This document shows positions 29,033 to 38,031 of a stretch of DNA of 64,000 nt, one piece after another. Every line of letters begins with the position of its first letter. Position 1 is the first letter of the stretch. The stretch covers positions 5,430,857 to 5,494,856 of the forward strand of contig NZ_LJYW01000001.1 in the NCBI RefSeq assembly GCF_001305515.1, read 5' to 3'. The stretch is from Prosthecodimorpha hirschii (GTDB taxonomy: Bacteria > Pseudomonadota > Alphaproteobacteria > Rhizobiales > Ancalomicrobiaceae). A program made the translations under genes and the position numbers. Below the pieces are notes generated by a model, which searched no databases, was not told the DNA's origin, and saw only the letters and a list, made by a program, of their open reading frames with translations.

Positions 29033-30100
29033 ATGAGCGATCTGCACAAATCCAATCTTATCAAAGATTTGAGCGATGATCAGGCGCGCGCGCTCATCGA
29101 TGCCCGCCAAGCCTATGAAATCGCCGTGGCGGCTCGGCGTCGGGCTGCGGCCTATGACGGCACGATGTACTGGAATGCCGTTCGCGGACAGGACTATCTG
29201 ACGCGATCGGTCCGCGAACCCGCCACCCGTGTCCGGCGCAACCGCTCGCTCGGCCGTCGAAGTCCCGAGACGGAGGGCATGAAGGCTCGGTTCGATGCCG
29301 GCAAGGCCGAAGCGGACGCCTCGCTGGAGGCCGTTGAAGCTCGGTTGGCCGTGCTGGCCCGGGTGAATGTCGCGCTCGGGCTTGGCCGCGTGCCGCTCCA
29401 GGCGGCGCGGGTGATGCGCGCGGTCGATCGTGCCGGGCTGCTCGGGGCGGGGCTCAGGGTGGTCGGGACCAACGCCGTCTATGCCTACGAGGCCGCGGCG
29501 GCGGTCCATCTCTCCTCCCATTTGATGGCGACGGCCGACCTCGATCTTCTGTTCGATGCCCGATCGCGCCTGCGCTTCAGTGCCCAGGCCGATCTCGACG
29601 AGCGGACGCTGCTCGCCGTTCTGCGCCAGGTCGACAAGAGCTATCGGCGCTTGCCGCGAACCTTCACGGCAGCCAACGATGCGGGCTTCATGGTCGACCT
29701 GATCAAGCCGATGCGCGATCCACCATGGACGCGCGAACGGGAGACCATCGGCGGCGCGGACGATCTGATCGCCGTCGAGATCGAAAAGCTCGCCTGGCTG
29801 GAGAGCGCCCCGTCCTTCGAAGCGATCGCCATCGACCAGAGGGGCCTGCCGCTCCGGATCGTCGCGGTCGATCCGCGCGTCTTCGCCATCCACAAGGATT
29901 GGATCGCGAAGGATCCGGCCCGCGACCCCGCGAAGCGCCAGCGCGATGCCGGGCAGGCGCGGGCGGTGGCGGAAATCGTGGCGACGCGGCTCCTGCATCT
30001 GCCGTTCGAGGCGGAGGCCTTGCGCATGATGCCGCGCGAGCTGGTCGAGGCGGCCGCGCCGCTATTTGCCGCGCACAGGCCGCCGAAGCTAGAATGGTGA
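29033..30100 (+). CDS. GSU2403-type nucleotidyltransferase-fold protein
   Basis: Predicted cytoplasmic nucleotidyltransferase of the NTP_transf_8/GSU2403 family; substrate unknown. The 355-residue protein has a helical N-terminus with YWNAVRGQDYLTR and RRSPETEGMK, then the nucleotidyltransferase core with VGTNAVYAYEAAA and ATADLDLLFD, where Asp-Leu-Asp would bind metal. The ATG at 29033 is favoured because promoter-like boxes lie just before it; an ATG at 28946 would overlap those boxes. It interrupts the usual pepA-holC adjacency. The family is related to abortive-infection and antitoxin-type nucleotidyltransferases, but no partner gene is seen here. Confidence 0.75.
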   Translation: MSDLHKSNLIKDLSDDQARALIDARQAYEIAVAARRRAAAYDGTMYWNAVRGQDYLTRSVREPATRVRRNRSLGRRSPETEGMKARFDAGKAEADASLEAVEARLAVLARVNVALGLGRVPLQAARVMRAVDRAGLLGAGLRVVGTNAVYAYEAAAAVHLSSHLMATADLDLLFDARSRLRFSAQADLDERTLLAVLRQVDKSYRRLPRTFTAANDAGFMVDLIKPMRDPPWTRERETIGGADDLIAVEIEKLAWLESAPSFEAIAIDQRGLPLRIVAVDPRVFAIHKDWIAKDPARDPAKRQRDAGQARAVAEIVATRLLHLPFEAEALRMMPRELVEAAAPLFAAHRPPKLEW

Positions 30101-30159
30101 GGCGAGGCGGCCCGGGACTCGGGCGCCTCTTCAATCCTTGAATCGTGGGACCAGCCGCC

Positions 30160-30612
30160 GTGCCCGTCGAAGCCTGGTTCTATCACCTGCGTGACCGCAC
30201 GCTCGAACAGGTCCTGCCGGGCCTCGTCGAACGCTCTCTGGAGCGCGGCTGGCGGGTGGTGGTGCAGGCCGGCTCCGAGGAGCGGCGCGATGCGCTCGAC
30301 GCGCATCTTTGGACCTATGCCGACGAGTCCTTCCTGCCGCACGGCACCCGGAAGGACGGCGATCCGGCCCTGCAGCCGGTCTACCTGACCGCGGAGACCG
30401 ACAATCCGAACGGCGCCACGGTGCGCTTCCTGGTCGACCGGGCCGAGCCGCCCGACCTCGCCGGCTATGCCCGCGCGGTCTACATCTTCGACGGCAACGA
30501 CCCCGATGCCCTGCAGGATGCCCGCCGCCGCTGGCGCGAGGCCAAGGCGGCCGGCTTCGATGTCACCTACTGGCAGCAGGACGAGCGCGGCCGCTGGATC
30601 AAGAAGGCCTGA
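30160..30612 (+). CDS. holC: DNA polymerase III subunit chi
   Basis: Links the clamp-loader complex to single-strand-binding protein at the replication fork. From the GTG at 30160 the protein has 150 residues (MPVEAWFYHL, GWRVVVQAGSEERRDALD, SFLPHGTRKDGDPALQPVYL), matching the chi family in length and motifs. An earlier GTG at 30145 would add five residues (MGPAA). Standing after pepA, with only the nucleotidyltransferase between, agrees with Rhizobiales gene order. Confidence 0.9.
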   Translation: MPVEAWFYHLRDRTLEQVLPGLVERSLERGWRVVVQAGSEERRDALDAHLWTYADESFLPHGTRKDGDPALQPVYLTAETDNPNGATVRFLVDRAEPPDLAGYARAVYIFDGNDPDALQDARRRWREAKAAGFDVTYWQQDERGRWIKKA

Positions 30613-30691
30613 GGGACGCCGCGGATCGTCATTGAACGGTGCTCATTTCCGCTCTAGATCCGGTTCGGAGCAATGACAGGACGGGCGCACC

Positions 30692-31363
30692 ATGGCGAGG
30701 CGGATGGCAAAGTCGCATGACGACCTGCGTCGGGACGCCGTTGCGGTGGCGCGTGGGCTGGTGGTCGGGGAGGGGACGGCGGCGCTGACCGTGCGCCGGG
30801 TCGCCGAGGCGATCGGCTGCTCGGTCGGCACGATCTACAACATCTTCGCCGATCTCGACGACCTGATCGTCCATGTCGCCGCGACCGTGCTCGACGAGAT
30901 GCACGACGCGCTGTTCGCCGCGCCGCTGCCGGACGAGCCGGTGGCGGCGCTGCGCGATCTCGCCCAGCGCTATCTCGCCTTCGCGGTCGCCCATCCGCGG
31001 CTCTGGACCATGCTGTTCGAATATACCACCGCCTCGGAGCGGCCGATGCCGGACTGGCATCTGGAACGGATCGCGCGCCTGGTCGCCGACGTGCAGGCGC
31101 ATGCGGCGGCGGCACTGGACGGCTCGGGCGCCGACGTGAAGGCCTCGGTCGACGTGCTCTGGGCCTCGGTCCACGGCATCACCGCGCTGGCGCTGCGCGG
31201 CAAGCTCGGCATCGTCACGGCGGAATCCGCCGGCGCGCTGGCCGATCGGCTGGTGGTCACCTTCCTGGCCGGCGCGCGCGCCGAGCGGGATCCCGGTCCC
31301 GCCGGGCGGGTCGCGCGCCCTGCCGGGCGCGGTCCCGGTTCCGCAGCGGGGGCAGGGCGATGA
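30692..31363 (+). CDS. TetR-family transcriptional regulator
   Basis: DNA-binding repressor type. The 223-residue protein has a TetR helix-turn-helix (LTVRRVAEAIGCSVGTIYNIF at about 31-51) and a C-terminal ligand domain resembling the WHG class (SVDVLWASVHGITALALRGKL). The last 25 residues are Gly/Pro/Arg-rich. Its stop overlaps the next gene's ATG by 4 bp, so it probably controls, and is transcribed with, the dipeptidase gene. An ATG five codons later is an alternative start. Confidence 0.88.
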   Translation: MARRMAKSHDDLRRDAVAVARGLVVGEGTAALTVRRVAEAIGCSVGTIYNIFADLDDLIVHVAATVLDEMHDALFAAPLPDEPVAALRDLAQRYLAFAVAHPRLWTMLFEYTTASERPMPDWHLERIARLVADVQAHAAAALDGSGADVKASVDVLWASVHGITALALRGKLGIVTAESAGALADRLVVTFLAGARAERDPGPAGRVARPAGRGPGSAAGAGR

Positions 31364-32151
31364 CGGCCGTGAAGCGCGGCGCGGCCGACCGAATGCCGAC
31401 GCGATCGTGCCGGGTCCTTGCCGTAGCGCTGACGGCGGCGTCCGTCGCCGCTGCCGCGCCCGCCCATGCGGCCGACGATCTGCCGCCCGGCTTCGTCAGG
31501 CTCGCCGAGATCGACCCGAGCATCCGCCAGGACATGCGCTATGCCGGCGCGCACAATTTCGTCGGCCGGCCGGTCGCCGGCTACGAGAAGCCGGTCTGCA
31601 TCCTGACCCGGGCAGCCGCGCTGGCGCTGTCGCAGGTGCAGAAGCGGCTTGCCGCCGACGGGCTGTCGCTCAAGGTCTACGACTGCTACCGCCCGGCCCG
31701 GGCGGTCGCCGATTTCGGCCGCTGGGCGCGCTCGCCCGACCAGACGACCAAGCCGGAATTCTATCCGGAGGTCGACAAGTCGCGTCTGTTCGGCCACGGC
31801 TACATCTCCGGCCGGTCCGGCCATTCGCGCGGCTCGACCGTCGATCTCACGCTCGTGCCGGCCGGCTCGTCGGGCCTGCGCGGCGCCGCCGGTCCTCACG
31901 GTGCCTGCGTCGCCCCTCACGCCGAGCGCGCGCCCGACGACAGTCTCGACATGGGCACCGCCTTCGACTGCTTCGACCCGCGCGCAGCGACCCGCCACCC
32001 CGCCGTCACCGGCACCCCGGCCGAGAACCGCGCCCACCTCGCCCGGGCCATGCAGGCCGCCGGCTTCGTCGGCTACGCAACGGAATGGTGGCATTTCACG
32101 CTGTCGCCGGAGCCGTTCCCCGAGACCTATTTCGACTTCCCGGTGCGGTGA
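31360..32151 (+). CDS. VanX-like D-alanyl-D-alanine dipeptidase, exported
   Basis: Zinc peptidase that hydrolyses D-Ala-D-Ala. The 263-residue protein has an N-terminal signal segment (VLAVALTAASVAAAAPAHAA), then LYDCYRPARAV-type sequence (KVYDCYRPARA), the zinc motif SGHSRGSTVDLTL with His and Asp, and the C-terminal EWWHF with catalytic Glu and His ligand. Export points to a role in peptidoglycan recycling or use of D-Ala dipeptides rather than glycopeptide resistance. It overlaps the TetR gene by 4 bp. Confidence 0.9.
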   Translation: MTAVKRGAADRMPTRSCRVLAVALTAASVAAAAPAHAADDLPPGFVRLAEIDPSIRQDMRYAGAHNFVGRPVAGYEKPVCILTRAAALALSQVQKRLAADGLSLKVYDCYRPARAVADFGRWARSPDQTTKPEFYPEVDKSRLFGHGYISGRSGHSRGSTVDLTLVPAGSSGLRGAAGPHGACVAPHAERAPDDSLDMGTAFDCFDPRAATRHPAVTGTPAENRAHLARAMQAAGFVGYATEWWHFTLSPEPFPETYFDFPVR

Positions 32152-32601
32152 GGGGGACGGCGGGCTTCACGGCCATCCGCCCGGTTCGCCAGGGCCGGTA
32201 TCCCGCATCCATCTGCTCCTGCAGATCGGAGATTTTCCGCAGCCATTCCGGCGTCGCCATCCGCAAGGTGGCATCGACCCTGGGTGGTGAACTTCGACAT
32301 TTGAAACTGCCGAGTGGATATTTCAGAATATGTGGCCGGTGCGTTTGCACCAATGGCGGGTGTGCATCGCTCGGCCGTATGACGGCGCCCGCAGGTCCCG
32401 GCGGTGCCGCGTCTTCGGCGGGTTGGGCTAGGGCTATGGGGGCCGGTCGCGCCTTCGGGGGGAGGCATCGTTGCGAATAGCGGGGCGGCGCGGTTGCGGA
32501 ACGTCCAGATCATCATTTTGAAATATATCGATATGTTAAACTGATATTAATGAGTGAATCCAATTGTTGGTCATTACTTTTTGAATATGGAGGGTGGCAG
32601 C
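32152..32601. other. Non-coding interval before the chemoreceptor gene
   Basis: No gene is supported in 450 bp. The first 360 bp are GC-rich with a patch of lower GC at 32280-32350. The last 60 bp (32515-32555) are AT-rich with TTGAAA and ATATATCGATAT, and probably hold the chemoreceptor promoter. Confidence 0.45.
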
Positions 32602-34281
32602 GTGGGCAGCACTCTTGGTAAAAAACTGACGATTTTGACCTGTCTGTTCATGTCGCTCTGTCTTGCCGCATCGACATTCGGCTATTGGCGCCTTTGGGAA
32701 AGTATCGACGACTTTTCCGATAGCGTGGCCGCCCGCCAATCCGAGGCCGCCCAAATCTTGATGGCGCAGGTCGAGTTCAAGACGCAAGTCCAGGAGTGGA
32801 AGAATACGCTCATTCGCGGTGCCGACCCCGTGGCGCTGAAGCGGCACTGGAGTGAATTTCTGGCCCGAGAGCAGTCCGTTCGAAAAAGCGTGAATGCGAT
32901 TCTCGCAACCAGCAGCGATCCTCAGTCGCGCGACCTGATCAACAAGTTCGTGCTCGCCCATGAGCGCATGGGGGTGGCCTACAAGGAAGGCTTCGAGAAG
33001 TTCAAGTCCTCCGACTTCAACGTGCAGGTCGGCGACAAGGCTGTCGCCGGGATCGACCGCGCGCCGACGGAGCTTTTGACCGAGGCCTCCCAACGGATCC
33101 GGGGCATCGCCCAGGATCTCGGCGCCGAGGTGTCCGCCACGGCCCATCGCGATGTGACGCTGGCGATTTCGGCCATTGCGGTCATCACCATTCTGTCTCT
33201 GGTGACATCGGTTCTGGCCAGCCGGCGCCTCGTCACCGGTCCGATCGCCGAGCTCACCGCGGCGATCGGGGCGCTTGCCCGTGGCGATCTCGCGGTCCAG
33301 GCGGCCGGTTCGAACCGATCCGACGAAATCGGCAGTCTCGCGCGCTCCTTCGATCACTTGCGCAGCAGCCTCGCCGCGGCCCGCGAGGCCGAGATGCGTT
33401 TCACGCGCCAAAGGGAGGAGACGGCGGCCCAGCGCAGCACGGAGATGCGCCAGATGGCCGAACATTTCGAACGCGCGATCGGCGGCGTGGTGACCTCGGT
33501 ATCGGGCAATGCCGATCGGATGCAGACCATGGCGACCTCGCTCAGTGCCATGGCCGAACAGACCTCCCGCCAGACATCGGCCGTTGCGGCCGCCTCCAAT
33601 CAGGCTGCCGGCAACGTGCAAACGGTCGCCAGCGCCGCGGAGGAACTCGCCGTCTCGATCAAGGAAATCGGCCATCAGATGGACCGCTCGTCGCGCGTCG
33701 CGGCGGCCGCATCGAGCGATGCGAAAGCCGCCGATGCGACCATGAAGAGCCTCGCCGAGATGTCCGGCCGGATCGGCGCCGTCGTCAATCTGATCAACGA
33801 CATCGCCAGCCAGACGAATCTTCTGGCCTTGAACGCCACCATCGAGGCCGCGCGGGCCGGAGAGGCCGGCCGCGGCTTCGCGGTCGTCGCCAGCGAGGTC
33901 AAGAGCCTCGCCAGCCAGACCGCCAAGGCGACCGACGAGATCGGCCAGCAGATCGACGCCGTGCAGGCCGCCGCCGGCGAGGCGGTTCACGCGATCAGCG
34001 GCATCGTCGACCGCATCGGCGAGATCAGCGCCATCGCGTCGGCCATTGCCGCCGCCGTCGAAGAGCAATCGGCGGCCACCAGCGAGATCGCCCGCAACGT
34101 CCAGGAGGCCGCGAAAGGAACCCAGGACGTCACGCGCAACATTGCGGGCGTCAGCGAATCCGCCCGGGGGACCGGCCTCGGCGCCCACGACGTGCTGGCC
34201 TCGGCGAACAGCCTGACCGCGGAGGCCGGCAATCTCGCCGCCGAGGTTTCCTCGTTCCTGTCGATGGTCCGGGCCGCCTGA
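32602..34281 (+). CDS. Methyl-accepting chemotaxis protein
   Basis: Inner-membrane chemoreceptor signalling to CheA/CheW. The 559-residue protein has a first membrane helix at about residues 8-30 ([20 protein letters not shown]), a helical periplasmic domain of about 160 residues, a second helix ([20 protein letters not shown]), a HAMP region and a methyl-accepting domain whose tip reads [20 protein letters not shown]. No CheR/CheB pentapeptide is visible at the C-terminus. The GTG at 32602 is preferred because GGAGGG lies 7 bp before it; the in-frame ATG at 32587 has no such signal. Ligand unknown. It converges on the ABC-F gene 16 bp away. Confidence 0.92.
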   Translation: MGSTLGKKLTILTCLFMSLCLAASTFGYWRLWESIDDFSDSVAARQSEAAQILMAQVEFKTQVQEWKNTLIRGADPVALKRHWSEFLAREQSVRKSVNAILATSSDPQSRDLINKFVLAHERMGVAYKEGFEKFKSSDFNVQVGDKAVAGIDRAPTELLTEASQRIRGIAQDLGAEVSATAHRDVTLAISAIAVITILSLVTSVLASRRLVTGPIAELTAAIGALARGDLAVQAAGSNRSDEIGSLARSFDHLRSSLAAAREAEMRFTRQREETAAQRSTEMRQMAEHFERAIGGVVTSVSGNADRMQTMATSLSAMAEQTSRQTSAVAAASNQAAGNVQTVASAAEELAVSIKEIGHQMDRSSRVAAAASSDAKAADATMKSLAEMSGRIGAVVNLINDIASQTNLLALNATIEAARAGEAGRGFAVVASEVKSLASQTAKATDEIGQQIDAVQAAAGEAVHAISGIVDRIGEISAIASAIAAAVEEQSAATSEIARNVQEAAKGTQDVTRNIAGVSESARGTGLGAHDVLASANSLTAEAGNLAAEVSSFLSMVRAA

Positions 34282-34297
34282 GGCGGTCCCGCGATCC

Positions 34298-36205
34298 TCA
34301 GCCCTCGACCGCCGCCTTCTCGGCCGCCTCGTATTCGGCGGACATTATCAGCCAGGCCTCTTCGGTCTCGGCGATCGCCTTCTCGGTGTCGGCGCGCTGC
34401 TTGGAGAGGCGGGTGCCGCGGGCTGGGTCCTTGGTGAAGAGGGCCGGGTCGGCGAGGTCGCGGTCGAGTTTGGCGAGCTCGATTTGGAGCTTCTCGATCC
34501 GCTGTTCGGCCTCGCGGATCTTCTTGCGCAGCGGCGCCATCTGCTCGCGCAGGGTGGCGGCGATGCGGCGGCGGTCCTGGGCGGAGAGCTTCGGCGCCTC
34601 GGCGGCGCCGGCCTGGCCGTCCTGGCGCGCCTCGCGGCTGGCGCGGTCGAGGATGAACTTCTTGTAGTCGTCCATGTCGCCGTCGAAGGCCGAGACGGTG
34701 CCGTCGGCGACGATCAGCAGGCGGTCGACGGTCGCCTCGACCAGATGCCGGTCGTGGCTGATCAGGATGACGGCGCCGTCGTAGTCGGCGAGCGCCTGGA
34801 CCAGCGCCTCGCGGCTGTCGATGTCGAGATGGTTGGTCGGCTCGTCGAGGATCATCAGGTTGGGGCCGGCGAAGGTCGCGAGCCCCATCAGCAGGCGCGC
34901 CTTCTCGCCGCCGGAGAGATCCTTGGCGGGCGTGTCCATGCGGCTGGTCGGCAGGCCCATCTGGGCGACGCGCGAGCGGATGCGCGCCTCCGGCTGGTCC
35001 TTCATCAGCGGCGCGACATGGTCGACCGGCGAGCCGTTCGGCATCAGGTCGTCGAGCTGGTGCTGGGCGAAGAAGGCGATGTCGAGCTTGGTCGCGCGCC
35101 GGATCTCGCCGCCCATCGGATCGAGCCGGCCGGCGATCAGCTTGGCGAGCGTCGACTTGCCGTTGCCGTTGGCGCCGAGCAGGCCGATCCGGTCGTCGTC
35201 GTCGATGCGCAGCGTCAGGTTCTTCAGGATCGGCCGGCCCGGCTCGTAGCCGACCGAGGCCTTGTCGAGGGCGATGATCGGCGGCGACAGCTTCACGGCC
35301 GGCGCCTGGAAGGTGAAGGGCATCACCTCGTCGGCGGCGAGCGCGGCGATCGGCTCCATCCGGGCGAGCGCCTTGACGCGGCTCTGCGCCTGGCGCGCCT
35401 TGGTCGCCTTGGCCTTGAAGCGGTCGATGAAGGCCTGCAGATGGGCGCGCTGGGCGTCCTGCTTCTCGCGCATCTTCTGCGTCAGGATCATCTTTTCCCG
35501 CCGCTGCCGCTCGAAGCTGTCATAGCCGCCGCGATAGGCGACGAGCTTGCCCTGGTCGAGATGCACGATCGTGTCGACCGCGACGTTGAGCAGGTCGCGG
35601 TCGTGGCTGATGATCAGCACGGTGTGCGGGTAGCGCGCCACATAGGTCTCGAGCCAGAGCGTGCCTTCGAGGTCGAGATAGTTGGTCGGCTCGTCGAGCA
35701 GCAGCAGGTCCGGCTCGGCGAACAGCACCGCGGCGAGCGCGACGCGCATGCGCCAGCCGCCGGAGAAGTCCGAGCAGGGGCGCCGCTGCGCCTCGTGGTC
35801 GAAGCCGAGGCCGGCCAGGATCGTGGCGGCGCGGGCTTCGGCCGAATGGGCGCGGATGTCGGCCAGCCTTGTGTGGATCTCGGCGATCCGGTGCGGGTCG
35901 GTGGCATGCTCGGCCTCGGCCATGAGCGCGGCCCGCTCGGTATCGGCGGCGAGCACGAAATCGATCAGCGTGATCGCGCTGCCGGGCGCCTCCTGGGCGA
36001 CGCCGCCGATGCGCGCGGCGCGCGGCATGCCGATCGCGCCGGATTCGGCGGCGATGTCGCCGGTGATCAGCTTGAACAGGGTGGTCTTGCCGGTCCCGTT
36101 CTTGCCGACGAGCCCGACCTTGGCGCCGGTCGGCACCACGACGGAGGCCTTGTCCAGGAGCGTGCGCCCGGCGATCCGGTAGGTGAGTTCGGAGATGCTG
36201 ATCAT
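34298..36205 (-). CDS. ABC-F family ATPase
   Basis: Soluble protein with two ATP-binding cassettes and no membrane domain, of the ABC-F group that acts on ribosomes. In the 635-residue protein the first cassette has GKNGTGKTTL and LLLDEPTNYLDLE, the second GANGNGKSTL, LSGGEKARLL and LDEPTNHLDIDS. The linker between them (QRAHLQAFIDRFKAKATKAR) is typical, and a charged coiled coil closes the C-terminus. The start at 36205 (MISISELTYRI) aligns best with relatives; an ATG four codons upstream is possible. Uup/YheS-like housekeeping role is more likely than drug resistance. Confidence 0.93.
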   Translation of the reverse strand: MISISELTYRIAGRTLLDKASVVVPTGAKVGLVGKNGTGKTTLFKLITGDIAAESGAIGMPRAARIGGVAQEAPGSAITLIDFVLAADTERAALMAEAEHATDPHRIAEIHTRLADIRAHSAEARAATILAGLGFDHEAQRRPCSDFSGGWRMRVALAAVLFAEPDLLLLDEPTNYLDLEGTLWLETYVARYPHTVLIISHDRDLLNVAVDTIVHLDQGKLVAYRGGYDSFERQRREKMILTQKMREKQDAQRAHLQAFIDRFKAKATKARQAQSRVKALARMEPIAALAADEVMPFTFQAPAVKLSPPIIALDKASVGYEPGRPILKNLTLRIDDDDRIGLLGANGNGKSTLAKLIAGRLDPMGGEIRRATKLDIAFFAQHQLDDLMPNGSPVDHVAPLMKDQPEARIRSRVAQMGLPTSRMDTPAKDLSGGEKARLLMGLATFAGPNLMILDEPTNHLDIDSREALVQALADYDGAVILISHDRHLVEATVDRLLIVADGTVSAFDGDMDDYKKFILDRASREARQDGQAGAAEAPKLSAQDRRRIAATLREQMAPLRKKIREAEQRIEKLQIELAKLDRDLADPALFTKDPARGTRLSKQRADTEKAIAETEEAWLIMSAEYEAAEKAAVEG

Positions 36206-36378
36206 GCGGCAGGGCATAGCCGCGGAACGGCGCCCCGTCGAGACCGAAACGGCGGCGGGCCGCCGGAATGCGGTGTGGGATCGCCGGACCCGGACCCAGG
36301 TCGGGTAACGCGGCCGCCTGCCCGTGTTGACTTCGTGGCGGGCGTCGGGATCCCTGCGCCGGTCAACGGGGAACCATA

Positions 36379-36909
36379 ATGTAGCGTCTCTTCGCCATCG
36401 CCGTCGCCGCCCTCCTGGTCGTGCCGGCCGCCGAGGCCCAGCAGCAGGGCCGGATGATCGTCAACACGCTCTCGGGCAAGTGCCTGGACGTTTCCGGCGC
36501 GCCCGGCGTCAATCGTGGCGCACCGCTGATTCTCTATGATTGCGAGCGCTCCGGATACAATCCGAACGGCACGCCGTCAGACCAGTTCTGGGTCTTTTCC
36601 GGCGGCTTCATCCGCAACGCTTTGTCGGGCAAGTGCATCGACGTGTCGGGTGCGCCGGGCGTGGTCAACGGGGCGCGGCTGCAGCTCTGGGACTGCGAAA
36701 CCTCGGGCCGCAGTTCCAACGGAGCCCTGACCGATCAGCTCTGGGCCCTGCGTCCGGACGGCTTCATCGTCAACCAGAATTCCGGCAAGTGCATCGACGT
36801 GTCGGGCGCGCCGGGCGTCGGCAACGGCGCCCCGGTCCAGCTCTGGGACTGCGAGAATAGCGGCCGCAACCCGAACGGTTCGGTGACCGACCAGCGCTGG
36901 CGCTACTGA
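36379..36909 (+). pseudogene. Secreted ricin-B lectin gene with amber stop at codon 2
   Basis: The frame ATG (36379) TAG (36382) continues as RLFAIAVAALLVVPAAEAQ, a clear signal peptide, followed by three lectin repeats of about 47 residues: GKCLDVSGAPGV, GKCIDVSGAPGVVNG and GKCIDVSGAPGVGNG, each closing with a QxW-type motif (DQFW, DQLW, DQRW). This is a complete beta-trefoil carbohydrate-binding domain. GGGGA stands at good distance before the ATG, so codon 2 is a nonsense mutation (for example from AAG or CAG). The only later start, GTG at 36421, would lose the signal peptide. Either the gene is recently broken, or the stop is suppressed or misread. Confidence 0.8.
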
Positions 36910-37024
36910 GCGGCGAAAGACCGGCGCGGACGGCCATCCGGCCGGACGACGTCGCGCGCGAAGGCGCCCGGCCGCAAACTGACCAGGTCGTGCCGCGGGC
37001 GGCTGCCGGCCTGCGCCTCACGGT

Positions 37025-37867
37025 TCAGCGGGGCGGGATCGTCACCGTCTCGCTGCCGTCGACGGCGATGTCGACGGTCCCGCTTGCCGAGCGCCCGTCG
37101 GTCCAGACGATGGTGAAGCGGTAGCGGCCCCAATGCGCGGCGGAAGCCTCGGCGTCGGCCTCCGTCCAGCGGTCGCAGCGCGCCGGATCGGTCGGATCGA
37201 GACCCTGGGCGCGGCACAGGCGTTCGGCGAAGTCGGCCAGCAACCGCACCTTGCCGCCGGGCGGCTCGGTGACGACGGATTTCGAGAAGCCCTCGTCGAA
37301 GCACTCCTCCGGCACGACGATCCGCATCGGCTTGCGCTTCATGCCGGCCCGCAGCCTGGCGAAGGCGGCGACGGCGGCCTTCTCGGTGTCGCGCTGGACT
37401 TTTCCATAGGCGATGTCGGCATCGGCCGCGTTCCGCAGCACGGCCTTGAGGGCGGCGAGGCGCTTCGCCTCTAGCCCGTCGAAAATCCGGTCGACCTCGG
37501 CCTTGGCATAGCCGAGCTTGACGATCTCGGCGCGCTCGACGACCGACATCAGGGCGAGATCGGTCAGAAGTCCGGCATGGTCGGCGTCCGGACCCACCGC
37601 GGCCGTGACGATCGGGCAGCCGAAATTCCACTCTGCGCTGCCGGTTCCGACCGCCTCTGGGGCGGCGAGGCGCTCGGCGACCTCCGGCATCCCGGCGACC
37701 AGCCGCTTGATCAGCCCATAGCCGGCGGCCGGATCGGCCAGGATCCCGGCGGTCGAAGTCGTGGGCGCCGGCCCGGCCGGGGCGGCCAGGGCGGTCAGGG
37801 CGGGCAGGGCGGGCAGCATCAGGCCACCGAGTGCGAGGCCGACGACGCGGCTGATGGGCCTTCTCAC
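37025..37867 (-). CDS. Secreted protein of unknown function
   Basis: The 280-residue product begins with a signal peptide (RRPISRVVGLALGGLMLPAL, Ala-rich cut site near LAAPAG). The mature part has an alpha-helical middle (LEAKRLAALKAVLRNAAD...KVQRDTEKAAVAAF) and a C-terminal beta-like segment with HWGRYRFTIVWTDGRSASG. Four Cys residues could form disulphides (CPIV, ECFDEG, LCRAQG, RCDRW). I do not recognise a family. It is transcribed convergently with the lectin gene and is followed by no partner. Confidence 0.7.
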   Translation of the reverse strand: MRRPISRVVGLALGGLMLPALPALTALAAPAGPAPTTSTAGILADPAAGYGLIKRLVAGMPEVAERLAAPEAVGTGSAEWNFGCPIVTAAVGPDADHAGLLTDLALMSVVERAEIVKLGYAKAEVDRIFDGLEAKRLAALKAVLRNAADADIAYGKVQRDTEKAAVAAFARLRAGMKRKPMRIVVPEECFDEGFSKSVVTEPPGGKVRLLADFAERLCRAQGLDPTDPARCDRWTEADAEASAAHWGRYRFTIVWTDGRSASGTVDIAVDGSETVTIPPR

Positions 37868-38031
37868 GCGTAATCCTCCCGTCGCTGCCGGTTCTCTCTT
37901 GCCTCGGCGCAGGGCCGCCGGCCGACAGCCGAGTGTTACTTAATAACGGGATGACGATCCACGGTTAAGGGCAATAGTCTCCGGGTGAACGGGCCGGACA
38001 TGACAGGTCCGTCAGCGAGGGAGATGACCGA

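Noticed and set aside
36421-36909. Lectin gene starting normally at the GTG at 36421
   Set aside because: That start has no ribosome-binding site and falls inside the hydrophobic signal segment; the ATG at 36379 has both purines upstream and a full signal peptide after the stop codon.
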